Positions 46,432 through 58,307 of a stretch of DNA of 64,000 nucleotides are shown here, in pieces. This DNA comes from Azorinus chamasolen. Lineage: Eukaryota; Mollusca; Bivalvia; Cardiida; Solecurtidae. The position numbers and the translations under genes are program-made. The DNA lies in contig OY755240.1 of the NCBI GenBank assembly GCA_963576725.1, forward strand, positions 37,536,629-37,600,628, written 5' to 3'. Positions within the stretch are counted from its first letter, which is position 1. Each line of letters begins with the position of its first letter. The notes below the pieces were generated by a model. It was not told the DNA's origin. It was given only the letters and a program-made list of their open reading frames with translations, and did not search any database.

Positions 46432-47502
46432 TAGAACTGTTTTTGATACAAAAACGGATGTCTCCCCCAGCACATGGACAAAATTTCAAACTCTGCAGAA
46501 AATCATCGAACCGAAAAAAGGAATAAACTATGCATGGTGCTGATCAATCCTATTAAATTTCATTAAAATCTGATAAAAGATTTTGGGGGGAACCCCGTGG
46601 ACAAACTTTTCCATGTAAAAATTTCAAAGTCCCATAACTCTGCAGAAAATTATCAAACAGGAACAGGAATAATATACATGTATATGTACAAATAGGCATG
46701 ATGCTAATCAATCCTATGAAATTTATTGAATATCCAATTAATGGTTTTGGAGAAACCTTGCAGACAAAATTTCCATGTAAAATATTCAAAGTCCCATAAC
46801 TCTGCAGAAAATTAGAGGCAATAACTCCACAATTATTGAAGCCAGAGTTATGATACTTGTGCATAACACGTCCTTTCATCACACTCTTTCCATACATGAA
46901 AGTTCATTCCAATGACATCAGTAGAGCAGGAGTTTTTGATTGGAAAAGAAAATGTAACAAAGGACAATAACTCCAAAAGTATGAAGCAAGAGTTATGGCC
47001 CTTATACATGACACTTCCTCTAATCATGTTCTGTCAATGTATGAAGTTTCAATCGAATAGTAATAGCCATGTAGGAGTTATCATCCGGACAAGAAAGTGT
47101 GAAAAACTGACCCTGAATTGTGATCATGACCTTGACCTTTGAAGAATGTGCCTGAATCCTGCAGCTGCACATCGCCTTATGGGGAACATTTGTACCACAG
47201 CATTTTGAAATCCTTCCAAGGGTTTAAGAGATATGGAGCGGACACGAAGGGTGTGGCTAAAACCATTTGACCTTGACCTGTTACCTTGACCTTTGACCCA
47301 CGTGCCTGAATCGAACGCCCTGCACATCGTCTTGCTGAGTCAAACATTTGTGCCAAAGCATTTTGAAATCCTTCCATATTTGTGAGAGATGTGGAGCGGA
47401 CACGAGTGTGACAGACAGACAGACGGACGGACAGAGGGACAGACGGATAACTCAACCAAAAACAATATGTCTCCCCATTATCAATTGGGGAGACATAATT
47501 AT
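46432..47502 (+). mobile_element. M-type non-autonomous element
   Basis: The 5' end 'aactagaactgtttttgata..gtctcccc' is followed by ~125-bp monomers ('tttcaaagtcccataactctgcagaaaat', 46440-46830), other tandem text with TGACCTTGACCTTTGA words, and a GACAGACGG microsatellite (47411-47450). The 3' hairpin ATGTCTCCCC...GGGGAGACAT lies at 47467-47498. This is the pearl-type order: arm, core repeats, microsatellite, hairpin terminus. Confidence 0.75.
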
Positions 47503-47670
47503 GAAAAGGGAGATCTTTCGTTCATGCATGAAGGGACAAATCAAAACATTTATTGCAGGTGTCGAACTTCAGATGGTGTTCAACAATACTGCAAAATTAA
47601 AAAAAGTTCAGTTGAGGTATGACAGAGAAAAGGTAAAAAAAATCATTTATAAAAACAAGCCAGATTTTGA

Positions 47671-47815
47671 CAAGAGGGCCAGAATGGCCCCGAAGCGCTC
47701 ACCAGACAATCAGAGGAGAAGATTTTCAAAGTTTTCACTATATGTTTCAATAGAAAACTAGCCGGCCCTGGGACAGGGCCAATTTTGACCAAAAGGGCAA
47801 AATTTATCGGCGCGG
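47671..47815 (+). repeat. A-type 5' end with one monomer
   Basis: agggccagaatggcccc hairpin, GCGCTCACC, AGACAATCAGAGGAGAAGAT and a half monomer. Confidence 0.75.
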
Positions 47816-49245
47816 GGACATAAAGCCTTGCGTCTATATGTAATTCTTTCGGTGGAATTTCACTGGTAGGAGGGCTGATTTATCAAGACTTGTGAGAATA
47901 CAGTGGAACTGCAATTTGTGGGTTATGAGTGTAAAAACAGTATGCTTGGAATAATACATTCAATATAGTTGGAAACAGATCGACTGATCTGTTTCCACTG
48001 TATGATTGTTTGTATTTTGGAAATGAAAATGTTAGAAAATTATTTCTCCTATGGTCGGGGCTAATACAAAATGTAATACCGCAATGGCAAGATCATTAAC
48101 GATAACCACCGAGGAAATGTCTAAGATGTTGCGAAACCGAGTATGACTAAACACGGAAGGAGGATATTTGGCGAAATGAGGCGAAAGGAGGGTTAAAGAT
48201 TAATAACGGCTACTGATTAGTTATTAGAACATCTATTTTAAATATATTTGGCATTAATATACTGATATAAGCCTGGATATATGAACACATCATTAATATA
48301 TTGATGACATTTACATGATTACGGATTACTTGCTGCTTTCGCCACAGTACTAAATCCCGCGAAAGGAGCTCTTAAGTAATGTAATTGAATGCAGAACTGC
48401 GGTTTATCATTAGTGTTTTTAATTAATATATATACACCTATTTTATGCTAGAGCATGATTTAAGACCCAGGCATAACCTTTTACTTCATAGATACACCTT
48501 TGCAAACAGGGTAAACCTAGAGTAAACTCAAAATAGATGGCTCCTGCTGAATCTGCTCTGTTTACTTATGAACTAATATAGATCTGATGCAAAAGTTTCT
48601 GCCATGGTGAAAGCTTCCAGTGTTCAAATTTCCTTATGAAAATGCCACTAACTAATCGTCATAATGTCACTTACATGAACAATCACTGTTACTGTACGTC
48701 AGGCAATTTGGATCTTGTTGAGATGGCCAGTTACTCTAGGTTCAAAGTGTCAAGGCTAGACATACAATTGATATCTCGAATTGGATAATAAACATTACGG
48801 AGTTGTTATGAAAAAAATACTAGCATGTCTAAAATACCTACAGGAGTTTTCAGCATTACTCTAGGCCTGCAATAAGCTTTGAACTTAAGAAATTGTTCAG
48901 ATTAGAAATTGGATATATGTGTGCTTATGCCATTATAAAAAGTGGAATGATAAATATTCATGATGTCATTATTTCTTACATGAATATTTAACCTGAAAGA
49001 GGAGGGGATAAGGGGTCTAGTGTGAGACTGAAAGGGTTATTGTATAACTAGGGCCACCCGACTAACACGGCTGCCGTTTCAAGGGCCCTTTGTGATGAAA
49101 CTGAAGAATTTTGTTGCGTTACTAAGGCCATATGAGTAGATCTAAAACATTTAGACAGTTTGTTGACATTACTTAAATATTATATACATGTAAAATAGGG
49201 TTGATTATTATTCAGTAATACGCGCCTTTTGATGCTTTGCATCAA
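47816..49245. other. Unassigned region with two hairpins
   Basis: 47970-47997 is a perfect 12-bp inverted repeat (TGGAAACAGATC). 48501-48564 is a decayed GCAAACAG-type foldback. No gene recognised. Confidence 0.6.
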
Positions 49246-49590
49246 TGATTTTCTTGTATAACACTTGTAGAGGACCTAAACATGATGCTATGTGCCAATA
49301 TTATAAGCTGAGAACCTTCCAGTTTCAGAGAAGAAGATTTTCAAAGTTTTCACTATATGTTTCTATTGAAAGCTGGCTACTCCAGGGGCGGGGCCAATTT
49401 TGACCACAGCGGCATAATTTATATAACTTTTGTAGAGGACCTGAACATTAAGCTATGTGCCAAATATGAAAGTTATGAAACTTCCAGTTTCAGAGAAGAT
49501 TTTCAATGTTTTCACTATATGTTTCTATTGAAAGCTGACCACCCCTGGGACCCGTCCCAATTTTAACCCCAGGGGCATGATTCAAATTAT
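49246..49590 (+). repeat. A-type monomers, two units
   Basis: Typical text 'gtagaggacctgaacatgatgctatgtgccaaat', 'tccagtttcagag', 'cactatatgtttctattgaaa'. No terminal hairpin. Confidence 0.8.
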
Positions 49591-49674
49591 TATTTAATAA
49601 TTTATTTAAAATCTTTAATTTGGCATTCTTGAGCCTTTACATAATTTACCCTTCTTCTGAACTGTAATAATAAC

Positions 49675-50083
49675 TAGAGTTTGTTTTTGAGAAAAACACA
49701 AGTCTCCCCCAGTACCCCGCCCCCATAAGAGGAATGAATTCACCCCCTGGCACCCTCTACCCTGGCAACCATAAGAGGAATAAATTCATATGTCAAAATA
49801 GTATAGGAGGAGTTAGCTGCACAGGACTTTTTCGCTATTACTCTATATAAGGAAAAACTCCAAAGGGTCATAACTTCTGTCAAAATTGTTGCAGTCAAAA
49901 TTCCAAACCACATTACCATCCTCACATATAGCTGGTTTATGTGTCAAAGTTTGAAGGAAATCCCTCTAATAGTGTAGGAGAAGTTATCTGCATAGACAGA
50001 CAGATGGACTGATGGACGGGCAGACAGACAGAAAGCAAATCAATATGTCTCCCTCCCCTAAAGGGGGGGGGGGAGACATATCT
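49675..50083 (+). mobile_element. M-type element, short
   Basis: It starts 'aactagagtttgtttttgag..aagtctccccc' and has two monomers, a GACAGACAGA microsatellite (50003-50033) and the 3' hairpin atgtctccctcccc..ggggagacat. Confidence 0.8.
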
Positions 50084-50257
50084 ATAACTAGAATTTGTTT
50101 TTTAGTAAAACACGCCCCCCCCCAGCACCCATAAGAGGAATGAATTCATCCCCTGGCACCCTCTACCCTGGCATCCATAAGAGGAATAAATTCATATGTC
50201 AAAATAGTATAGCAGGAGTTAGCTGCACAAGATTGTTTCGTTATATATTCTATATAA

Positions 50258-51355
50258 TGGCGACTTCGTATTAATAGTGAAAAATCAAATGTTATTCATT
50301 TCAGGAACAAAGGGAAAAAAAGAAGTGGTTTTGATTTTAAATTAGGCAATGATACTGTACAGTATGTATCTGTTTATCGATATCTTGGGGTGCATTTACA
50401 TGAACATTTAGATTTTCAACAAACAGCAGAAGTATTAGCAAAAGCTGGTGGCCGTGCTCTTGGTGCTGTTATTTCAAAAATCCACAATTACAAAGATGTA
50501 GGATATAAAACGTACAGTAAAATGTTTTATTCATGTGTGGTACCTGTACTAGATTATTGTTCTTCTGTATGGGGTTTCAAACATTTGAATAAAATTGATA
50601 TGATTCAAAACCGAGCTATTAGATATTTTATGGGTGTTCATAGATTTGCACCGATTTTAGCAATAACAGGTGATATGGGTTGGATTAATTCCCCACACCG
50701 ACGTTGGGTTAATATAGTAAGATATTGGAACCGACTTGTAAATATGGATAGAAATAGGCTAACAAGACGTGTTTTTGAATATGATTTTAATTTTCAGGAG
50801 CACACATGGTGCTCAGATGTTAGACAAATACTACAAGATACTGGGATGCTAGACCACTATCGAAACAAAAAACAGGTTAATCTTTTGGATCTAGAAAATC
50901 GTCTTTTGAACTTGTATAGATTGGAATGGCGTCAGAAAGTTACAACTGTTGCTAAATTAAGAACCTTTGATAAATTTAAATTTGAATTTAATTTAGAGCC
51001 GTACTTACTGATAAACCTTTCAAAAGTTGAAAGGTCACATCTAGCACAATTGAGGTCTGGAATCCTACCACTAAAAATTGAAACAGGGAGATATGCGGGT
51101 CTTCCAGTACATGAAAGAACATGCAGTTTCTGTGAGGACAATGTAGTTGAAGATGAACTACATCTCTTGCTACATTGTCCAAAATACAACGATTTAAGAA
51201 AACTTTTATTTGATAAAGTAATCACTGTAGATGAAAATTTTAACAATTTAACTGACAGTGAAAAGATGGTCTGTTTGATACAAAATCACTGCGCTGGTGT
51301 TTCTAAATTTATTGTCAACAGTATGTATAGAAGGAGAGAATGTCTCTATCGCTAG
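50258..51355 (+). CDS. LINE RT C-terminal part (thumb, Zn-like domain), truncated
   Basis: The frame is open from 50258 to the TAG at 51353, 365 codons, with no internal stop. It starts at the RT motif D end (INSEKSNVIHF), then VYRYLGVHL (motif E/thumb) and SCVVPVLDYCSSVWG, the usual post-RT block. A C-terminal C-x2-C...H-x4-C motif follows (CSFCEDN .. ELHLLLHC, near 51123-51180). The endonuclease and RT catalytic core are absent. The intact frame implies recent insertion. It is a different LINE family from 13226-18827. Confidence 0.9.
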   Translation, partial: WRLRINSEKSNVIHFRNKGKKRSGFDFKLGNDTVQYVSVYRYLGVHLHEHLDFQQTAEVLAKAGGRALGAVISKIHNYKDVGYKTYSKMFYSCVVPVLDYCSSVWGFKHLNKIDMIQNRAIRYFMGVHRFAPILAITGDMGWINSPHRRWVNIVRYWNRLVNMDRNRLTRRVFEYDFNFQEHTWCSDVRQILQDTGMLDHYRNKKQVNLLDLENRLLNLYRLEWRQKVTTVAKLRTFDKFKFEFNLEPYLLINLSKVERSHLAQLRSGILPLKIETGRYAGLPVHERTCSFCEDNVVEDELHLLLHCPKYNDLRKLLFDKVITVDENFNNLTDSEKMVCLIQNHCAGVSKFIVNSMYRRRECLYR

Positions 51356-51629
51356 GATGTTGATCTTATTTTTGACTGTATTATAAGACATTCAACTTCT
51401 GAAACAAATAAACAAATATATATATTGGTATTTATATAGCTCATGTGCATAAAGAATGCTTATGTTATATACGTTATTTATTTCATATTTTGATGTTAGT
51501 CATTTTGTTTAAAGTGACTCATAGGCCCAACGTGGCCGGGTGTTGTTAATTGTTTGTCTGTAATATTTATATGCTATGCATAACACGATGTCACTATAAT
51601 AAAATATACTTACTTACTTACTTACTTAC
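50258..51629 (+). mobile_element. 5'-truncated LINE with (ACTT)n tail
   Basis: The coding region is followed by a short 3' UTR and a tail of ACTT repeats (51605-51625). The neighbouring M-type copy at 49845 supplies the empty site (ctatataaggaaaa); the filled site repeats TATA on both sides. Confidence 0.88.
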
Positions 51630-51810
51630 TATAAGGAAAAACTACAAAGGGCCATAACTTCTGACAAAATTGTTGCAGCCAAAATTCCAAACCACATGAC
51701 CATCCTCACATACATCCTCGTATAGCTGGTTCATATGTTAAAGTTTGAAGTAAATCCCTCAAATAATGTAGGAGGAGTTAGCTGCACAAAAATTTTTCCT
51801 ATAAATTCTA

Positions 51811-53249
51811 TACAAGAGGGCCAGAATGGCCCTGACATCGCTCACCAGGCAATCAGGAGAAGATTTTCAAAGTTTTCACTATATTATGTTTCTATAGAAA
51901 ACTAGCCACCCCTGGGGCGGGCCAATTTTGATCTTAGAGGCATAATTTATACAACTTTTGTAGAGGACCTGAACATGATGCTATGCGTCAAATATGAAAG
52001 CTAAGAACCTTCCAGTTTCAGAGGAGAATATTTTCAAATTTGTCACTATATGTTTCTATTGCAAACTGGCTACCCCTGGGGCAGGGCCAATTTTGACCTC
52101 ACGGGTATAATTTATATAGCTCTTGTAGACAACGTGAACATGATCCTATGTGTCAAATATGAAAGCTGAGAAGCTTCCAGTTTCAGAGGAGAAGATTTTC
52201 AAAGTTGTCATTATATGTTTCTATTGCAAACTGGCTACCCCTGGGACAGGGCCAATTTTGACTCCAGGGGCATAATTTATATAACTCTTGTAGACAACGT
52301 GAACATGATCCTATGTGTCAAATATGAAAGCTGAGAACCTTCCAGTTTCAGAGGAGAAGATTTCAAAGTTGTCACTATATGCTTCTATTGAGACATGGCT
52401 ACCCCTGGGGCGGAGCCAATTTTGACCCCAGTGGCATAATTTATATAACTTTGGTAGAGGACCTGAACATGATCCTATGTGCCAAATATGAAAGCTGAGA
52501 ACCCTGTAGATTCAGAGGAGAAGATTTTCAAAGTTTTCACTATATGTTTCTATTGAAAACTGGCCACCCCTGGGGCAGGACCAATTTTGACCCCAGGGGC
52601 ATAATTTATATAACTTTTGTAGAGGACCTGAACATGATTCTATGTGTCAAATATGAAAGCTGAGAACCTTCCAGTTTGAGAGAAGAATATATTCAAAGTT
52701 TTACTATATATTTCTATTGAAAACTGGCCACCCCTGGGGCGGGGCCAATTTATATTACTTATTGCTATTTGCCAAATATGAAATCTGAGAACCTTCCAGT
52801 TTCAGAGGAGAATATTTTCAAAGTTTCACTATGTTTCTATTGAAAACTGACCACCCCTGGGGCAGGGCCAATTTTGACTCCAGGGGCATAATTTATATAA
52901 CTCTTGTAGAGGACCTGAACATGATGCTATGTGCCAAATAAGAAAGCTGAGAACCCTGTAGATTCAGAGGAGAAAATTTTCAAAGTTGTCACTATATGTT
53001 TCAATAGAAAACAAGGCACCCCTGGGGCGGGGCCAATTTTGACCCCTGGGGCATAATTTATAAAACTTTTTTAGAGGACCTACAGATGATGCTATGTACC
53101 AAAGATGAAAGCTGAGAACCCTGTAGATTCAGAGGTGAAGATTTTTAAAGGTTCAAATTGTTGACGCCAGACGACGGGCGACGCACGCCAACGGACATCA
53201 GGAGATGAAAAAAGCTCACCCTGAGCACAAAAGTGCTCTGGTGAGCTAA
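51811..53249 (+). mobile_element. Complete A-type element (5' hairpin to 3' hairpin)
   Basis: 5' end agggccagaatggccct plus TCGCTCACC; about eight ~165-bp monomers; then 'ttcaaattgttgacgcc', a GACGACGGGCGACGC tract, 'ggacatcagg', AGCTCACC, the hairpin GAGCACAAAAGTGCTC (53223-53238) and GGTGAGCTAA. Both ends carry inverted words (gctcacc/ggtgagc). Non-coding. The structure matches pearl/Helentron-associated elements: a palindrome a few bases before a CTRR-like terminus. Confidence 0.82.
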
Positions 53250-53740
53250 ACATAACAAAGGGCAATAATTCTAACAACTATATGTTTCTATTGAAAACTA
53301 GTCCGCCCGGGGGCAGGGGAGGGAAAATTTTGACCCAATGGGCACAATTTATATAACTTTTGTAGAGGACCTGAACATGATGCTATGTGCCAAATATGAA
53401 AGCTGAGATCCCTGTTGATTCAGAGGAGAAGATTTTTAAAGTTTGCACTATATGTTTCTATTGAAAACTGGCTATCCCTGGGATGGGGCCAATTTTGATC
53501 CCAGGGGCATATAACTTTTGTAGAGGACCTGAACATGATGCTATGTGCCAAATATGAAAGCTGAGAACCTTCCAGTTTCAGAGGAGATGATATTCAAAGT
53601 TTTCACAATATATTTCTATAGACAAGAGGGCCAGAATGGCATCGCTCACCAGACAATCAGGAGAGAAGATTTTCAAAGATTACACTATATGTTTCTATAG
53701 AAAACTAGCCGGCCCTGGGGTGGGGCAAATTTTAATTCTG
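53250..53740 (+). repeat. A-type monomers and a second A-type 5' end
   Basis: Two monomers (53285-53620) are followed by a fresh 5' hairpin at 53625 (agggccagaatggc) and half a monomer. Confidence 0.78.
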
Positions 53741-54386
53741 GAAGAATAAATTAATCTTCAGATATGTTCATTACATCTTCATGAGTTCATATTATTATTC
53801 ATATCTTATCTTAAGATTGATGTACTTTTAACCCTTCCCCTGTTCTATGTTTATTCAAAATTTCAATACCTAGTGAATATTCATGGACAAAATAGTTGTA
53901 ATGAAATATGGAAAGTGGGACAGTATAGCCATTTTAGAAGTAAAGAAACATATTTCAAATTCCATTGACAAACATATAAGACCCTGATCAGACAGCTGCT
54001 ATAGGAGCCGTCTGATTTGGGTCTGTTCTGTTTGCAAATGCATGAAAAGTCATTTATATGAGGGAAAGGCTTAAGTAAACATATTATACGTGCATGTATA
54101 TTGTACACAAAATAAAAATAATTTAATGCAATTTGCACTATATTATATCATTAGCAAATACAGCAGATTGATCAGATGGCTACTACATGAGCCATCGGAT
54201 CTGGGTCTACTCTGTTTGCAAAGGTGTAGAAATGCATATTTATGGGGTAAAGGGTTAATTGTTCTATTTACAGGTCAGATCTAATTTGCAACTGACATTA
54301 TCCAGAAGGGAGGCAATCCAGTTGTAATCAATCAAAGGCCTGAATGGCCATAATGGCGTTCAGGTTTGATATGGATGTTATGTATA
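53741..54386. repeat. Region with two GCAAACAG-type foldbacks
   Basis: 53968-54036 (gaccctgatcagacag / ccgtctgatttgggtc arms) and 54152-54220 (gatcagatggct / agccatcggatc arms). The rest is AT-rich, without genes. Confidence 0.7.
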
Positions 54387-54409
54387 GGGGGGGGGGGGGG
54401 GGGGGGGGG
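54387..54409 (+). repeat. Poly-G tract, 23 G
   Basis: An uninterrupted G run. Its length is likely uncertain in sequencing. Confidence 0.9.
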
Positions 54410-54562
54410 TGATGTACACGTTAATAACAATAACGTCTTGGAATTGATAACAGGATTAATAACAACACATTTTTGTGAAACACTATGCCCCTGATTGTGA
54501 CAAATATAAATTTGACCCGTAATGTGACATTTAACTGTAATATAACCTTGATTTTAATAAGC

Positions 54563-54612
54563 CCCCCCCCCCAAAAAAAAAAAAATATATAAAAAAATAA
54601 AAAAAATAAAAA
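54563..54612. repeat. C-run followed by A/T-rich low complexity
   Basis: Ten C then A-rich repeats. Confidence 0.85.
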
Positions 54613-56579
54613 ATGTTCGCCTCTGTAAGTTGCATAGACATGCCAGGTTTGAAGTATGTATGTGCAATGGCTACAACGTTATTGCCAACATTAAAGTTTG
54701 AGCAAAGCCAACAAACCAACAAAGTCAGCCCCCCACCCATCCCCTTGATTCTTGATTGGGGGCATAAAAATATGACAGACTGAAACAAAAGGAGCCATCT
54801 CATGATCTGCTGTTTATATATTGACATGCTTGTAGTTTCTACTATGGCAAAAGAATATCTTAATTATATTCATGATGTCATTATTTCTTATATGAATATT
54901 CATGAAGTAAAGGGTCAATTAATGCTTTCATGTCCAAAGCTGATGCAAAAACTGAAGCACAACATCAAAAGGATACAAAGGCTACCTATAACCCTACATT
55001 TTTTGTTCAACTAATTCTTACACATAACATTTATTTTTCCATGTTCAGCACTCGTTTATTTTGAATAAATGTAGTCTGCTTACAAATTTGAAGGTAGACT
55101 GTTTTTCTTTTTAATTATTAAGTAGATCCATACATGTACATACAATTACGGTAGTTGTTTGGAACCTGATGAAACTCAAATTCAGAACTACAGTCAGAAG
55201 TAGAGTTGTAAGCTGGGAAAGACATTTCAACAAATTGCTACCTACTTTCGCTTTTACACGACACAAACGTCTTGAGCAGACTCGGCGGTTACACGATACA
55301 TAGAAGAGACAGTTGTTATTGACACTGGAATATAATTTGATTGAATATGTGTTGAAAACCTTCTATGGATAATACTTTCTTTGATAAGCCGATAGAACCC
55401 CGTATTTTTACGGTTTTACTTCTTGTAAGACTTAGACTTGTGTTGAGGTTGGGTGCCATAGTCAAAACACGCTGTTCGATGCGTGATAAATGTGTATATG
55501 GTATTTCTTTGACCTTGTCCTTTATGAAACTTCCTATTTCTAAGTTTGAGTACGGGTCAAACGGAAATGACCGAATGCGATGCAAAAGGCAGTTTGATTG
55601 GCTGAAGAATGTAGGTCTATATGCTAATCAGTTACGAATGAAAAATGCAATCGGAAACCTCGGCTATATTCATTCTGCTTTAGAATGCCAAGGTGTTGCG
55701 AAAACTACGGCAAAAATATTCGTTCGCGTCTTCTTCTTCTTCTTCCGATTAAAGTACAGGGCCCACTCTGGAGCATCGACGTACTTGGAGTTTATTAAAA
55801 TTCAAGACTTTTAAAAAGTTTATCTTTGTGTAGATTAGTAGTAATTATCTCACACAGCGAATTATTATTAAATACATGAAGAGTAAACAAATACATGAAC
55901 ATTTTACAACCAAACTAGTGCAGACTTGAAGAAAACTATTTTGTCTTGCGCATGTTCACTAGACAAGTGAACTCGTTGCCGTAAGGAGACCGACTAGTAT
56001 ATGGCGTTTGAACACCATAAAAAGTGTGAAAGGGAGATGTATGCTTAAAATAGCCAGCTAAAAATAGACACTGCTCTCCAAGATGCAACAGAACACTTGA
56101 ATTTGTATAAAGCTGAACTTCACAGCAGATACAGTTATAGGATATATATTGATAGCTGGCAGCTTAATGCAGGGCATAGATATGGAAAAAAAGCTTTAAG
56201 AGCTTTCTGCATTTTGAGTATTATCCACAAAGTTTTCTCAATCTAAAATGAGTGTGTGTAATTTGTCTAAACACAATTTCTACTCTACTGATCAGGCTAA
56301 GGGTGATTACCAATACACTCCCACTTGCCAGCTAGTCCTATCAGAGCACTGGCTTATCTCTGAATATGGGGAAAACTTTAACCTGTAGAACCTTTAGACT
56401 GTAGATGTGAAAAAGTCTATATACACAGGGCAGGGCCAATTTTAACCTCAGAACTATGATATTAACAAAATTCATAAAGGTATTCTAAGTTAATCTATAC
56501 AACAAATATCTAAGCTCTGGGACATGCAGTTTTGACAAGAAGAGTTTCAAAGTTTTCCTATGCATATATAGTGATCACA
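54613..56579. other. Unassigned region with overlapping ORFs on both strands
   Basis: 55365-55814 (+, 149 codons) and 55316-55585 (-, 89 codons) overlap. The minus ORF (NLNTSLSLTRSKTVKIRGS..) has somewhat more balanced composition; neither has a recognised domain and both may be chance. Diverged A-type text starts near 56420. Confidence 0.35.
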
Positions 56580-57002
56580 TGGGCTGTTTAAGCAGTCAGC
56601 TACAAATAAGCTGTCAATCCCTGGGGTGGGGCCAATTTTGACGCTAGGGCCATAATTTATATAACTTTTGTAGAAGACCTGAAGTTGAAGCTATGTGCCA
56701 AATATGAAAGCTGAGAACCTTCTAGTTTGAGAGGAGAAGAATGTCAAAGTTTTCACTGTATGTTTCTATTGAAAACTGAAAACCCCTGGGGCAGGGACAA
56801 TTTTGACCCCAGAGGCATAATTTATATAACTTTTGTAGAGGACCTACAGATGATGCTATGTACCAAAGATGAAAGCTGAGAACCCTGTAGATTCAGAGGA
56901 GAAGATTTTTAAAGGTTGAAATTGTTGACGCCCGACGACGGACGACGGACATCAGGCGATCACAAAAGCTCACCCTGAGCACAAAAGTGCTCTGGTGAGC
57001 TA
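56580..57002 (+). repeat. A-type monomers ending in a 3' terminus
   Basis: Two full monomers, the GACGACGG tract, AGCTCACC, hairpin GAGCACAAAAGTGCTC and GGTGAGCTAAA. Confidence 0.82.
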
Positions 57003-57246
57003 AAAACAATGCACACCTGGGGCGGGGCCAATTTTGACCCCAGGGACATAATTTATATAACTTTTGTAGAGGACCTACAGCTTATGCTATGTGCCAAAGA
57101 TGAAAGCTGAGACCCCTGTAGATTCAGATGAGAAGAATTTTAAAGGTTCAAATTGTTGAAGACGAACGACGGACGACGCATGCCGACGGACATCAGGCGA
57201 TCACAAAAGCTCACCCTGAGCACTTTGTGCTCTGGTGAGCTAAAAA
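57003..57246 (+). repeat. A-type monomer with its own 3' terminus
   Basis: One monomer directly after the previous terminus, then GACGACG tract, AGCTCACC, GAGCACTTTGTGCTC and GGTGAGCTAAA. Confidence 0.82.
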
Positions 57247-57625
57247 TACTGAAGACAGAGCTACAAACCTTATGCACTGTACTTTGGGTCAATGTGATCT
57301 ATCTGTATATGGAGTTTGAAGTCAATAGCTTTTATACGTTTGAAGTTATGATCTGGACAAACCAGATTCTGACAAATATAACAAAGGGCAATAACTCCAA
57401 AAATACTGAAGACAGAGTTATGGACCTTGTGCACTGCACTTGTAGTCAATGTGTTCTATTTGTATATGAAGTCTGAAGTCAATAGCTTTTATACTTTGAA
57501 AGTTATTATCTGCACAATCTGGATGGACAGACGGATGAACAGATGGTCAAACAGACGGACGGACATGATGACTCCAGTATACACCCCCCCCCCAAAAAAA
57601 AACCCCACTTCGTTTATGGGGGTAT
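57247..57625 (+). repeat. M-like element end with ~165-bp doublet
   Basis: 'ataactccaaaaatactgaag..cactgtact..gtcaatg' occurs twice. A GACAGACGG microsatellite (57521-57565) and a C-run/G-run terminus (tatacaccccc .. gggggtata, 57579-57626) follow. Confidence 0.7.
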
Positions 57626-57626
57626 A

Positions 57627-57725
57627 CCGAACAGCCGCCTGCACAGCACCGCAAGAAAACAGTACGGTAATTATGCATAACTACCAAAACACAAAGAGAC
57701 ACACAAAGACAAAAACAAACTAGAA
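57627..57725 (-). repeat. Naiad-like 3' UTR fragment, diverged
   Basis: The minus strand resembles 'gtttgttttgtctttgtgtgtctc' and neighbouring text of the Naiad 3' UTR. Confidence 0.45.
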
Positions 57726-57884
57726 CTACCACTAAAGGTGATGAATACCACCACTAGCACATTTGACACAGAGATGAGGTTTATAGAAATAAATCACTAC
57801 AGTATCTGCTACAGTTTAAACAGAAAAACAGAAAACCTGAAATTTCCTAAAAATTTCTAAGTCAAAATGCTGTAATTCCTTTAA

Positions 57885-58100
57885 CAATAGGGCCATTATG
57901 GCTCTGATACCACTCACCAGACAATCAGAGGAGAAGATTTTCAAAGTTTTCACTATGTTTCTATAGAAAACTTACCACCCCTGAGGCAGGGCTTCATTTG
58001 AACCCAGGGGCATAATTCATATAATTTTTGTAGAGGACCTCAAGATGATGCTATGTGCCAAACATGAAAGCTGAGAAACTTCCAGTTTAAGAGGTGATTT
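57885..58100 (+). repeat. A-type 5' end with one monomer
   Basis: agggccattatggctct hairpin, CACTCACC and AGACAATCAGAGGAGAAGAT. Confidence 0.75.
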
Positions 58101-58248
58101 CTAATTAGCACACAGTTTGGATTCTGATCTGATGCATATGTGAACTTCATATGTGGTTTGTACAAGAGAGTTAATTGTAAGATTGATATGCATTAACCCT
58201 TTCTTCCATAAATGCACCTTTCTATGCCTCTGTAATAGTCAATTTATG

Positions 58249-58307
58249 AAACCATTGTGATAAATAGGGCATTTGCTCCTATGGGGCAAATTTATCACAA
58301 TGGTTTC
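58249..58307. repeat. Hairpin ACCATTGTGATAAAT
   Basis: Arms AAACCATTGTGATAAAT and its complement enclose a GCATTTGC..GCAAA inner stem. The left arm recurs at 62713. Confidence 0.88.

Larger units (their letters stand above)
50085..51810 (+). mobile_element. M-type element interrupted by a LINE
   Basis: It starts 'aactagaatttgttttttag' next to the previous element's terminus. Its monomer is split at 50257 and resumes at 51626 (tataaggaaaaactacaaag). It lacks the 3' hairpin, and an A-type element begins at 51811. Confidence 0.75.
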
